DNA of 45,229 nucleotides from Candidatus Woesearchaeota archaeon (GCA_016180275.1 JACPBN010000006.1:1-45229), one strand, 5' to 3'. Positions 35,649 through 43,951 are shown, counted from the first letter of the stretch. Notes: a model not told the origin generated them from the letters alone. Numbers and translations are program-made.

Positions 35649-36995
35649 ATGGCAGATTTACCGTTATTAAATCCTTGGTGGAAAGGAAGGCAATACATAC
35701 AAGAAGACAAGCATATCAAGGAGTATGAGGAAAAAAAGTATAAATGGGAGCCAAAGCTTGAGATAAAATTATTGCCGGACAATATTTTCACTTTACGCGG
35801 CCCAAGGCAAGTAGGCAAGACAACATTAATGAAGCTCTTTATCAGGAACCTGCTTAAAGAGAATATTGATGAAAAAGCCATATTTTTCTGGAGCTGTGAT
35901 GAACTGGTTGATTTTAGGGAGCTAGCTGTAGTATTAAGAGAGTATTTGAGCTTTTCTGAAGGCATAAGAGAGAGATATATGTTCTTAGATGAAGTCTCAA
36001 AAATAAAAGAATGGCAGAGAGCAGTAAAAAGCCTGCATGATTCAGGAGAATTAAAAGGGTGCTGTATGATGCTGACTGGATCGCATACGCTTGACATAAA
36101 GCATGGCGCTGAATTAATGCCAGGGAGAACAGGAAAGCTTGGCAAAGATGTAAAATTGTTGCCTATGTCATTTTCAGAGTATGTAAAAGTCATTAAACCT
36201 GAGATTGCTGCGAAAATAAAGAAAATAAACCTAAAAAAGATTTCACATAAAGACATCAAAGCAGCAAAAATATTTGATTCTGAATTAAAAAAGCTGTTTA
36301 GCCAATACCTCATTACTGGCGGGTTTCCACTTGTTATCAATGAGTTTCATAACAACAAAGAGATTCCAGAATACGTTTACGAATTGTATTACAGATGGGT
36401 TATTGGAGATATTGTCAAATGGGGCAGGCAAGAAAAAATAGCAATACAGCTATTGAAATCAATTATAGTAAAGCAAAGCTCTGCCATCAGCTGGGACTCA
36501 TTGGCAAAAGAAGCTGAAATCAAGAGTCATAAGACAGTTTCTGCCTATGTGGAAGATTTTGAGAATATGTTTGTGTTACTAGTGCTTTATTACTTGGAGA
36601 TTAACAAAAAGCTGCCTGATTTTGCCAAAAATAAAAAATTATATTTTATTGACCCATTTATCTACCACATATTCAGAAAAAAGATATATTTTAAGGATAT
36701 TGAGATAGGGCCAGAGCTTATTGAAGCAGCAGCAGCTTCTAACTTAGCAAGGCTATCAGATGTTGGCTTGTTTCCAAAAGCATATTATTGGAAAAACAAA
36801 TTTGAAGTAGATGTTTTACTGAACATTAAAGATAGCCTATTTCCATTTGAGATCAAATACCAGAATACAATAAGAAGAGAAGACTATCGCGGCTTATTTC
36901 ATTTTAACAAAGGAATCTTAGTCACTAAACACACATTAGAGCTTGGCAATAAATACAATGCTATCCCTGCGCATATATTGCTTGCAATGATCTGA
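35649..36995 (+). CDS. AAA_14/DUF4143 ATPase
   Basis: The 448-aa protein has P-loop GPRQVGKT (51-58), Walker B YMFLDEVSKI (D114/E115), sensor CCMMLTGSHTLD, and a C-terminal DUF4143 region with YYWKNKFEVDVLL and PFEIKYQNTI, which fits the PD-(D/E)XK pattern. It shares the N-terminal LLNPWW motif with the gene at 20412 but is otherwise diverged. It is a single-gene cassette with a leaderless promoter. Confidence 0.86.
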   Translation: MADLPLLNPWWKGRQYIQEDKHIKEYEEKKYKWEPKLEIKLLPDNIFTLRGPRQVGKTTLMKLFIRNLLKENIDEKAIFFWSCDELVDFRELAVVLREYLSFSEGIRERYMFLDEVSKIKEWQRAVKSLHDSGELKGCCMMLTGSHTLDIKHGAELMPGRTGKLGKDVKLLPMSFSEYVKVIKPEIAAKIKKINLKKISHKDIKAAKIFDSELKKLFSQYLITGGFPLVINEFHNNKEIPEYVYELYYRWVIGDIVKWGRQEKIAIQLLKSIIVKQSSAISWDSLAKEAEIKSHKTVSAYVEDFENMFVLLVLYYLEINKKLPDFAKNKKLYFIDPFIYHIFRKKIYFKDIEIGPELIEAAAASNLARLSDVGLFPKAYYWKNKFEVDVLLNIKDSLFPFEIKYQNTIRREDYRGLFHFNKGILVTKHTLELGNKYNAIPAHILLAMI

Positions 36996-37076
36996 ATTAT
37001 ATTTAAATGCAGATAGCAACTATAAGGCTCAGATGATAAATATCCCATGCACGCGTATACCACTCACGAGCAGAAA

Positions 37077-37093
37077 ATCAAAAGTTTTATATA
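37077..37093 (+). promoter_or_regulatory. Promoter of the 333-aa gene
   Basis: ATCAAAAGTTTTATATAC provides a BRE and TATA box (37085-37092). Transcription would begin near 37117, giving a leader of about 90 nt. A short frame upstream (37034-37105) spans the promoter and is not convincing. Confidence 0.55.
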
Positions 37094-37205
37094 CAATCGC
37101 TGATTATAATTATTAAAAAAGAGGAAAGCAAATAAAACATGAAAAGAGGCAGATGAAGTTCTGCTTTTAATAAGAGCTAATAAAAAGTTATAAGAGGTGT
37201 TGATG

Positions 37206-38207
37206 ATGGTTGAATTAGGATTAGCATTCAAGAATACTAGCGCAGGCACATTTAATTCTATGCTGAGATATTGGGAAATGCGTTATGAAATTAAGAATTT
37301 GACAAAAGATGAAGCTGCTGTCAAAAGTGATGATGCTATTGTTAGAAAAAGCATTGAAAGGCATAATGTTGAAGCAGCACAAGCTGCGATAAAGAAATTA
37401 GATACAGATGCCCAGCTGGCATTTACAGCTGTCCATAAGCTTGTCCAAAATGATTTTCTAAGCCTGAAAGTATTAGGCAGAGTTATCTTGGAAGCAGAGG
37501 GTGTTTTGCATGATCAGGTTAAAGAGTTAAAAGAAGCCGAAAAAAATAAATTATTATCTCCTCAAGAAGTAAGACAACAATTAGCTTTGCTTGCAAAAGA
37601 TGAATCTGATATTGGGCATTTATCTACGGCAAGAATATTTGATCTGCTTAATAGGGCAAGATTGGCTGTTAATGGATTAATGCATTTAATTCAAGGCGAG
37701 ATGGATTCTGCATTTTTTGTAAAAACTAGATTCTTTGCTGATGGAAGATGGGTAAACTATTTTGTGATGAGGTATGAAGCTGCCCAATTAAGAAGAAGCA
37801 TTACCAAAGCACATTCGAGAGAAGGGGCATTAAAGAAGCATGCAAATGCCATTAACAAGCTGATTAAATTTAAGAAAGGTGGAAAAAGTGAAGCAGAAGA
37901 ATTCGGAGCAGAGGAAAAAGATATGCATATATTCGTAGCATTGCTAAAAGATGCTTTTGTCGATGTATATAAAGTGTTTGTCAGAAGCTTATTGATGTTT
38001 GAAAAGATGATTAAGATAATAAAAAGAGAAGAGTTTGATGTAAAAAAATGGGTTTCACAATATGAAATACCTGCATCAATGGGCGAAATAGATAAAACTG
38101 CTAAAGAGAAGTTGCTTGGATATGCAAAAGCTACTTTAATTAATATTAATAGAGATATCAACCAACTGGATTCCTTGAGATCTCAGATTGGGAAAGCAGC
38201 AGTATAA
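37206..38207 (+). CDS. Helical protein of unknown function
   Basis: The protein (333 aa from the ATG at 37206) is soluble and helical, and has no recognised domain. I preferred 37206 to the in-frame GTG at 37197 and ATG at 37203 because the ribosome binding site AGAGGTG (37193-37199) sits 6 nt before it. Composition (many Lys, Glu and Ala, FAKFxx-like helices) resembles the coiled-coil proteins of operons 1 and 3. It may be a further cytoplasmic part of the apparatus, moved away by the two ATPase cassettes; that is inference. Confidence 0.72.
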   Translation: MVELGLAFKNTSAGTFNSMLRYWEMRYEIKNLTKDEAAVKSDDAIVRKSIERHNVEAAQAAIKKLDTDAQLAFTAVHKLVQNDFLSLKVLGRVILEAEGVLHDQVKELKEAEKNKLLSPQEVRQQLALLAKDESDIGHLSTARIFDLLNRARLAVNGLMHLIQGEMDSAFFVKTRFFADGRWVNYFVMRYEAAQLRRSITKAHSREGALKKHANAINKLIKFKKGGKSEAEEFGAEEKDMHIFVALLKDAFVDVYKVFVRSLLMFEKMIKIIKREEFDVKKWVSQYEIPASMGEIDKTAKEKLLGYAKATLININRDINQLDSLRSQIGKAAV

Positions 38208-38300
38208 ACCTGCTTAATTTATTTTATTAACTGTTTTAATTTATTTTTTTAGTATTATAAGTTGATTAGATTACTAACATAAAAAAGAGGCCAGATACCA

Positions 38301-38693
38301 ATGATGGAAACAAAGGATTTTGTAAGCGGATTTGTCGGGTTCCTGTTGGCAGCTTTAGGAGCACTGCCATTATTGAGCAAGATGGGAGTTGGGCCAACAT
38401 GGTTTGCATTGCAGGGGTTTCCTATACAGATAGCTGCGTATATTCTTGCAGTTGCCGGGTTTTATCTGATGATTAATTCTGTGATAGAGATAACAAACAG
38501 CAATGCAGTAGGGTGGATGAGCTTTATGATTGCAGTCGGTGTTATGGCTGTTGGGATTTTGCAGGTATTATTTAGATTTCATATAGGGCCGCCGCAGTTT
38601 GAGCTGAGCTTTATCAAAGACACATTCTATTATGTCATTTTCTTAGTGCAGGGCATATTCCTGATGATAGCGATGTTTGCGATGGAGCTGTAG
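38301..38693 (+). CDS. Small four-segment membrane protein
   Basis: The 130-aa protein is almost wholly hydrophobic, with segments near 7-29, 38-58, 68-90 and 105-128 and a short outside loop HIGPPQFELS. A GAGG ribosome binding site precedes the two adjacent ATG codons (38301 and 38304). I do not recognise a family. It follows the 333-aa gene by 93 nt, with a T-rich stretch between them, so co-transcription is uncertain. Confidence 0.72.
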   Translation: MMETKDFVSGFVGFLLAALGALPLLSKMGVGPTWFALQGFPIQIAAYILAVAGFYLMINSVIEITNSNAVGWMSFMIAVGVMAVGILQVLFRFHIGPPQFELSFIKDTFYYVIFLVQGIFLMIAMFAMEL

Positions 38694-38761
38694 GGTTACA
38701 TTTTATAATGCATATAATCTAAAAAATCTTAATTTTATAGGATGGATGATATATTTTTAGT

Positions 38762-38868
38762 GGTTACAGATGTACCCCTAATTTGGGTACGAATGTACCA
38801 AAAGATTTAAATAGATGAAAGAGATTCTAGGATACAAATGTACCCATAACTTGGGTACAAACGTAACC
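38762..38868 (+). promoter_or_regulatory. Promoter bracketed by two GTACCC/GGGTAC operators
   Basis: Two 19-bp inverted repeats with arms GTACCC and GGGTAC and a 7-nt spacer lie at 38772-38790 and 38840-38858, with the TATA box TTTAAATA (38806-38813) between them. An outer pair, GGTTAC (38762-38767) and GTAACC (38863-38868), encloses the whole region and ends directly at the ATG at 38869. This is a compact, symmetric control region, probably bound by the HEPN/nucleotidyltransferase pair or a regulator outside the window; the 68-bp spacing could favour looping. Confidence 0.72.
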
Positions 38869-39267
38869 ATGAACATAGACAACCATCTGGAAAGATTGAA
38901 AGAAAGCATTGAAGCATTTGATGAAGCGATAATAAAGGACATTGTAAAAAAGCAAAGAAATATCGGATTTAATGCTTCTGCGGCAGCAGCAGATATGTTT
39001 GAGATTTTTTTACATAAAAACAACCTGATAGACCCAGGCTTTGTTGTAAAGCATGAATGGTTCAAATCAAAAAATAAGGTAAAAGATAAATTCCCGTATG
39101 AGTTTGAAAAAAAGGAGGAAATTCTAGATTTAATGCATAGGGTCGAAGAAAGAAGGGATTCCCTATGTTATGGAAAACCGCAATCTGAAAAAGTTGTTGA
39201 AGACTTTATTTTAAAATTTCAGGAATTGAAAAAGCTGTTTAAAAGCATAGGTGTTGAAATTGAATAA
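38869..39267 (+). CDS. HEPN-like protein paired with a nucleotidyltransferase
   Basis: I start at the ATG at 38869 (132 aa), after the operator, and not at 38815, which lies in the promoter. The protein is helical with VEERRDSLCYGKPQ near residues 92-105. The position of the R-x4-6-H motif of HEPN is R96-DSLC-Y101, again with Tyr instead of His. The nucleotidyltransferase partner overlaps its end. The HEPN assignment is based on these features and is less certain than for 13054 and 15629. Confidence 0.6.
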   Translation: MNIDNHLERLKESIEAFDEAIIKDIVKKQRNIGFNASAAAADMFEIFLHKNNLIDPGFVVKHEWFKSKNKVKDKFPYEFEKKEEILDLMHRVEERRDSLCYGKPQSEKVVEDFILKFQELKKLFKSIGVEIE

Positions 39268-39871
39268 ACTAAAAGCTTACAGCATGGATTTTGCGTCATT
39301 TTTGCTTGAAAATATAGATGCAAGAGAAATAAGAAACATAATATTATTTGGAAGTGTAGCCAGAGATGAAGCTGATATAGATAGTGATGTAGATTTATTT
39401 ATCGATTTAGTTAGCCCAAAAAAAAAACTTGAAGAACAAATCAACGCTACTCTAGATAAGTATTACAAAACAGTGAAATATACGAACTATTGGAGGCTAA
39501 AAGGGATAGATAATCAAATTAGCCTAAAAATCGGTGACTTGAACGAGTGGAAAGACCTCAAAAATAGCATTATTTCAAATGGAATAACACTATACGGCAA
39601 GTTTAAAGATACTCCTAATGGAGCAGAGCATAAGACATTATTTTCCTGGAGACAAATAAAGCCTGAATCAAAAAGAATTTCATTATCAAAAAAATTATTT
39701 GGCAGAAAAGAAAAGAAAAAATTTTATGAGGGACTTTTGCAGAAATATGCAGGCAGAAAAATAAGCACTGGCAGTATTTTGGTCCCTGATGAGCACGCCA
39801 ATATCTTCATTAGTATGTTTAAAAGCATGAAAATTGCAGTAGAAATAAGAAAAATTGTCGAGTACACATAA
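39251..39871 (+). CDS. Nucleotidyltransferase (MNT-like) with C-terminal extension
   Basis: The 206-aa protein has the core GSVARDEADIDSDVD (G34, S35, D46, D48), the GS-x10-DxD signature of polymerase-beta-like nucleotidyltransferases. After about residue 120 comes an extra basic region not seen in the two other MNT proteins here, and there is no N-terminal HTH. It begins with GTG at 39251, overlapping the HEPN-like gene by 17 nt, with AGGTG nearby; TTG at 39254 or ATG at 39284 are possible starts. As the HEPN-like gene comes first and the nucleotidyltransferase second, the order is the reverse of the other two pairs. Confidence 0.78.
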   Translation: MLKLNKLKAYSMDFASFLLENIDAREIRNIILFGSVARDEADIDSDVDLFIDLVSPKKKLEEQINATLDKYYKTVKYTNYWRLKGIDNQISLKIGDLNEWKDLKNSIISNGITLYGKFKDTPNGAEHKTLFSWRQIKPESKRISLSKKLFGRKEKKKFYEGLLQKYAGRKISTGSILVPDEHANIFISMFKSMKIAVEIRKIVEYT

Positions 39872-39934
39872 CTAAGCAAAAGTATTATAAACAATAAAAT
39901 ATTCTTCACTTATTAAATTAAAAAAGAGGTAAAA

Positions 39935-40645
39935 ATGGAAATAAAATTGTTTAAGAAGCCAAAAAACCCGATAATAATAAACGGGTTTCCTGGATTTGGG
40001 TTAGTAGGGACAATTGCAACTGAATTCTTATTGGATCATTTAAAGACAGAGTTTATCGGCAAGATTTGGATTGATGAACTGCAGCCAATGGTTGCTGTGC
40101 ATGAAGGGAAGTTGGTTGAGCCATTAGGTATATTTTATAATAAAAATTATAATATTGTAATAGTGCACGGCATAACTGCAATTAAAGGCTTTGAATGGAA
40201 AGTGGCAGAAGCTGTGATTGAGATTTCTCAGCAATTAAATGCAAAAGAAATTATTTGTTTGGAAGGCGTAGGCAGTTTACAGCCAACAGATGAGCCAAAA
40301 ATATATTATTATGCGTCAACAGAAAATGCCAAGCAAGGGCTAAAGAAAGCAGGCTGTGAAGATCTGAAAGAAGGCATTATAATGGGAGTAAGCGGATGCA
40401 TACTAGTTAGAGGCGATAGGTTTTTAAATTCCTGTATTTTTGCTGAAACACACAGCAATCTGCCAGATTCTAAGGCAGCAGCTAAAGTCATTGAAGTGCT
40501 TGACAAGTATTTGGGCTTAAAAGTTGATTATAAGCCATTATTAGAACAAGCTGAGAAATTTGAGGACAAACTAAAGATGATTATGCAAAAAGGCCAGGAA
40601 GCTGAAAAATTAAATGATTTGAAGAATCTGAGTTATATGGGATAA
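39935..40645 (+). CDS. PAC2-family proteasome assembly chaperone homologue
   Basis: The 236-aa protein matches the PAC2 family (PF09754) with INGFPGFGLVGTIATEFLLD, the strands FNGGKLVEP-like region and VGLEGVGSLQPTDEPKIYYYAS. Archaeal members (PbaA/PbaB) help assemble the proteasome; related proteins have other roles. It ends in a charged coiled-coil tail (EKFEDKLKMIMQKGQEAEKL). A GAGGT ribosome binding site lies 4-8 nt before the ATG. It is a conserved chromosomal gene and marks the edge of the accessory zone. Confidence 0.88.
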   Translation: MEIKLFKKPKNPIIINGFPGFGLVGTIATEFLLDHLKTEFIGKIWIDELQPMVAVHEGKLVEPLGIFYNKNYNIVIVHGITAIKGFEWKVAEAVIEISQQLNAKEIICLEGVGSLQPTDEPKIYYYASTENAKQGLKKAGCEDLKEGIIMGVSGCILVRGDRFLNSCIFAETHSNLPDSKAAAKVIEVLDKYLGLKVDYKPLLEQAEKFEDKLKMIMQKGQEAEKLNDLKNLSYMG

Positions 40646-40710
40646 TAAGAAAAAGAGGATAAAGATAAAAGAGAGGTCAATAATAATCAGCTCAAAATAT
40701 TGGTGGAAAC

Positions 40711-41118
40711 ATGATCAAACTTTTTTTTGACAGTGAAGATGCATTGTGGGGAATGATTGTAGGCGCATTAGTGCTTGGATTAGCTGGTTCGTTGCCTGGC
40801 AATATCAAGATTCCTTTTAATAAAGAAATACTTATAGGGGCATTAGTTCTTTATGTGCCAATAATTCTGATGGACATCGGGCATGAGATACATGATTTAA
40901 GCAGGCATCCGTTTTTTATTCTGCTCTCAATACTGCATAGTTTGGTTGATCTGGCGATAGTTGTAGGCTTCTTTGCATTGTTTTTTAATTTTAACCTGCC
41001 TTATATCTCTGAGTTTGTTGTGCCATTATTAAAGAACGCTTCGACACTGATTTATGTTGGATATTTCTTTCTGGTAGGCAATTTTATCTGGTTAGTGCTT
41101 TATCCGTTTGTGATGTGA
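40711..41118 (+). CDS. Small four-segment membrane protein
   Basis: The 135-aa protein has segments near 10-28, 38-56, 68-95 and 108-133, with acidic and His residues between the second and third (DIGHEIHDLSRHP). A GGTGG ribosome binding site lies shortly before the ATG, and the PAC2 gene ends 65 nt upstream, so the two are probably co-transcribed. I do not recognise a family. Confidence 0.75.
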   Translation: MIKLFFDSEDALWGMIVGALVLGLAGSLPGNIKIPFNKEILIGALVLYVPIILMDIGHEIHDLSRHPFFILLSILHSLVDLAIVVGFFALFFNFNLPYISEFVVPLLKNASTLIYVGYFFLVGNFIWLVLYPFVM

Positions 41119-41223
41119 TGAGTGAGAGTTTTAGTATTAGGCACTATGACAATAGCTTGTTTCTTAGCTGATTTTGTTGATTTTAATTGGATTTTGTCGT
41201 CAATAAATATATAAAGTATATGG

Positions 41224-41240
41224 AATAAGCTTATATATCG
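41224..41240 (+). promoter_or_regulatory. Leaderless promoter of the recombinase gene
   Basis: AATAAGCTTATATATCG places the TATA box (41230-41238) about 26 nt before the ATG at 41260, so the transcript would begin at or next to the start codon. Confidence 0.65.
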
Positions 41241-41259
41241 TTGAATTATTAAATATTGC

Positions 41260-42141
41260 ATGTACGCAGAAGAATATCTTGACAAGCTGGCAATTGAATT
41301 AAAATTAAGAGGATTTACAGAAAGGACCATAGGTAATTATTGCTATCAGACAAAGAAGTTTCTTGAGTTTAGTAAAGTTGATCCAAAGAAAGCAAGCCAA
41401 GATGAGGTTAAGAAGTACATGGCATATTTATTGAGTGATAGAAACTACAAGGCAAGCTCTGTTAATCTGCTTGTTTCTGCATTAAAGTTCTTTTTCAATG
41501 AGATAATCAAGCATGATATAGTAAATGGCCTCAAAGCCCTAAAACAGGAGAAAAAATTGCCTACTATGCTGTCACAGGATGAGTTAAAACACTTGATAGA
41601 TGTAACAGACAATATTAAGCATAAACTGCTGATAGAGTTTATGTATAGCGCAGGATTACGTGTTAGTGAAGCAGTTAAAATCAAAGTTAACGATTTAGAT
41701 TTTGATGAGAAAATGGGAATAATTAGATCAGGCAAAGGCAGAAAAGACAGGCATATAATACTTTCTGAAAAGCTGATTGAGCAGTTAAAAGTATATTTAG
41801 CGGATAGGGATAAGAATACAAATAATGATGATGATAATGATGATAATAATAAACATAATAATGCCAGTGAATATGTATTTGCAGTTAAAGACAGGCATTT
41901 GGGCATAAGACAAGCTCAGCAGATAATTAAAGATGCAGCCATTAAAGCAAGTATTAAGAAAAGAATTTATTGCCATGCATTGAGGAGCAGTTTTGCTACG
42001 CATTTGTTGGAAGCAGGAACTGATATTAGGATAATTCAAGAGCTTTTGGGGCATAGTAATCTAGCAACGACTGAACGTTATACAAAAATAAGTAATGAGC
42101 AGCTGAAGAAGGTTATTAGCCCATTGGACATGATGGCTTAA
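41260..42141 (+). CDS. xerA: Tyrosine recombinase, archaeal Xer type
   Basis: The 293-aa protein has the SAM-like N-terminal domain and all catalytic residues: R134 (GLRVSE), K159 (GKGRKD), H239-x2-R242 (HALRSSFATHLL), H265 (LLGHSN) and Y274 (ERYTKIS). Length and organisation fit the Xer group, which resolves chromosome dimers in archaea, though similar enzymes also integrate mobile DNA. An Asn/Asp-rich insert (NTNNDDDNDDNNKHNN, about 186-201) sits in the catalytic domain. The neighbouring gene context and own promoter favour a chromosomal role. A link to the insertions in the window is only speculation. Confidence 0.88.
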   Translation: MYAEEYLDKLAIELKLRGFTERTIGNYCYQTKKFLEFSKVDPKKASQDEVKKYMAYLLSDRNYKASSVNLLVSALKFFFNEIIKHDIVNGLKALKQEKKLPTMLSQDELKHLIDVTDNIKHKLLIEFMYSAGLRVSEAVKIKVNDLDFDEKMGIIRSGKGRKDRHIILSEKLIEQLKVYLADRDKNTNNDDDNDDNNKHNNASEYVFAVKDRHLGIRQAQQIIKDAAIKASIKKRIYCHALRSSFATHLLEAGTDIRIIQELLGHSNLATTERYTKISNEQLKKVISPLDMMA

Positions 42142-42716
42142 AGCAGCAATTTTGTATTTTGAATATATTTTTTCTTATTAATTTAACACTATTCTGTGTT
42201 TTTTAGTGTGATTAGATTTCATTCTTTTTTGATTTTTACTAGAGATTTATTTCCCATATACAAATAATAATAATAATAATAATATATTTTGAAATAAATA
42301 TTTTAGTTTTTAGTTATAATTTTTAATTTTTTTTGAATATAAAATATTTAAGCGTTGTTTAAAAGTATTAGTTAATATCAGGTTTTACAAAATTAGTATA
42401 TACATTAGGTACACTAATTTTGGAATATCTTAATTTATTCTAGCAAAAAATTAATTAAATAATTAGGATATATTTAACTACACCATAATAAGTTTTAAAG
42501 GAGTTTATCCTTATTTTAGCAAAAACTGCGTCTTAGATATATTAGACGCAGATATTGTTTATATTGATTTCTTAATCTAAGAACTATACCATATTAGAAA
42601 AAATGTTAAATATAGATACAATAAGTCATACACGTTTTAGTGTATATATTTTAAGCAATAACTGCTATTTTTATTTAGTTAGTAAAGTATAAATATATAA
42701 TAAAAGATTAAAAATA
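42142..42716. other. Intergenic region between convergent genes, with hairpins
   Basis: The region is very AT-rich and holds no plausible gene. It includes an AAT microsatellite (about 42264-42283), the inverted repeat AAAATTAGT/ACTAATTTT (42389-42397 and 42413-42421), and a stronger hairpin CTGCGTCT/AGACGCAG (42526-42533 and 42544-42551). It separates the ends of two convergent transcripts, so terminators are expected, but none of the hairpins is followed by a long T-tract. Confidence 0.6.
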
Positions 42717-43274
42717 TTAAGCAACTAGTACTTGCTGTGTAATTTTCAATAGGTTGGTTTTTGTTTGATAATCACGAAATTGCTTATCAATACTATAATA
42801 AGATCTGCCGTTTAAGTAAGTTTTAATTAATGGAACACCCTTTTCAATCATGCTAGAAATGTACTCAGTAACTAAATTTTCTGGCAACCCAAGTTTTTCA
42901 ACAAGGTCTTTATACGAAAAAGCTTTGTTTGGATTAGTGTAAAGCACTAAAAATAATCGCTTTTCTTTTGATGTTAAATGTTGAATGTGATAGGAAGTCT
43001 CACTTTTTGCCTCTTTTATAAGGTCATCTGCCTTAGCTAATCCACGCAAAAAGAGCTGTATATTATCAAGCCTTTCGTTTAACTTGGTAATTTTAGAGTC
43101 TAATTGAGAAATATACCCATAATTAGCCTGTATTTCAGAAGTATTTTCATTAATTACCTCTAAATGCTCATTTAATTCATTATTTATCTCAAGAACTATA
43201 TTTTGAACTGCATTTATGGCTTGATTTGAGCCAGAAGCAATAAATCTATCCTTTTGCATAGCTAAATCTGTCAT
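42717..43274 (-). CDS. Coiled-coil and winged-helix DNA-binding protein
   Basis: The 185-aa protein has an N-terminal coiled coil (about 20-85, NELNEHLEVINENTSEIQ and LDSKITKLNERLDNIQLFL) and a C-terminal winged helix (LTSKEKRLFLVLYTNPNKAF, SYKDLVEKLGLPENLVTEYI, then GVPLIKTYLNGRSYYSID). It is probably a dimeric or filament-forming DNA-binding protein. The strong ribosome binding site GGGGGTGG lies 6 nt before the start. It has its own promoter with a leader of about 95 nt. A similar protein lies next to it (43433), which suggests a duplicated regulator. Confidence 0.78.
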   Translation of the reverse strand: MTDLAMQKDRFIASGSNQAINAVQNIVLEINNELNEHLEVINENTSEIQANYGYISQLDSKITKLNERLDNIQLFLRGLAKADDLIKEAKSETSYHIQHLTSKEKRLFLVLYTNPNKAFSYKDLVEKLGLPENLVTEYISSMIEKGVPLIKTYLNGRSYYSIDKQFRDYQTKTNLLKITQQVLVA

Positions 43275-43280
43275 CTAAAT

Positions 43281-43406
43281 CCACCCCCGTTTATAAAATT
43301 AAATTAATACATCTGGAAGATAAACATTCTAAAACCAGATAAAAATCCCCCAAGATATGATATTAGTATAGTAATTTGTAGCAGGCACTTGTATATAAAG
43401 GTTTCT
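43281..43406 (-). promoter_or_regulatory. Promoter and long hairpin-containing leader
   Basis: On the minus strand, a BRE/TATA (ACCTTTATATACAAG, about 43390-43403) precedes a leader of some 95 nt. In the leader, ATCTGG and CCAGAT (43311-43316 and 43335-43340) form a 6-bp stem with an 18-nt loop, and GGGGGTGG (43281-43288) is the ribosome binding site. Most genes here are leaderless or have short leaders, so this one may carry post-transcriptional control. Confidence 0.5.
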
Positions 43407-43432
43407 GTTTTTTGGTATCTTGTCGACGAGAA

Positions 43433-43951
43433 CTAGTGTTTTTGGCTAGTAGCTTTTACCTTAACTAAATATGTTTTTTCCTTGCCTTCCCATAATGTGC
43501 TGATGTCTGAAAGCTCTTCAAGCTCCTCTAAAATGCGATAAAATGAGCTTTTAGAGCATAAACCTTGTTCCTCAACTACCATCTCCCTAAGCTGATGCGC
43601 AGAAATCTTTTCGTATTTATGAATCATGGAGACTAACATGTTCTTTAAATAATCTTTTGAGTTTTTTGTGATCTTTTTCAGCAATTTTTCACGCAAATTA
43701 GCCCTTAAATTTGATTTTTGATGTTCAATTATCTGAATTTTCTCTTGTAAGATAGGAGAAGGCTGTTGATGACTAAATGAGGTATTTTTGAACTCATTTA
43801 TCTGTGACTGTAATGTATTAAGCTTGAAATTTACGTCATGGTACAAGTAATACTCATCAATTGACTCTCTTACTAACTGCTTTACTAATTTATCATTTTT
43901 TTCTTTAAATTCTTGCATGCCAAAACTCACTTCTTGAGTAATCAGTGGCAT
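43433..43951 (-). CDS. Coiled-coil and winged-helix DNA-binding protein beside the 11-bp arrays
   Basis: The 172-aa protein has a long helical N-terminal half (about 12-110) and a winged helix at 112-165 (YEKISAHQLREMVVEEQG, LCSKSSFYRILEELEELSDI). It starts at the ATG at 43951; an in-frame stop upstream rules out a longer form. The promoter TATA on the minus strand lies at about 44073-44082, directly next to the 11-bp repeat array beginning at 44094. The product is the obvious candidate to bind the array, in which case it would autoregulate by cooperative binding along the DNA. Confidence 0.75.
   Translation of the reverse strand: MPLITQEVSFGMQEFKEKNDKLVKQLVRESIDEYYLYHDVNFKLNTLQSQINEFKNTSFSHQQPSPILQEKIQIIEHQKSNLRANLREKLLKKITKNSKDYLKNMLVSMIHKYEKISAHQLREMVVEEQGLCSKSSFYRILEELEELSDISTLWEGKEKTYLVKVKATSQKH

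Noticed and set aside
37034..37105. Short gene of 23 codons before the 333-aa gene
   Set aside because: The frame runs across the promoter TATA box and has no ribosome binding site.
38815..38868. Upstream ATG for the HEPN-like gene
   Set aside because: It is in the promoter and operator zone, right after the TATA box; the ATG at 38869 follows the operator.
41260..42141. The recombinase as the integrase of an element covering the window
   Set aside because: It has its own chromosomal-type context beside PAC2, no att-like tRNA gene is seen, and nothing links it to the cassette repeats; dimer resolution is the simpler role.
42264..42283. The AAT microsatellite as a regulatory repeat
   Set aside because: It is a simple-sequence run in an AT-rich intergenic region with nothing near that would read it.
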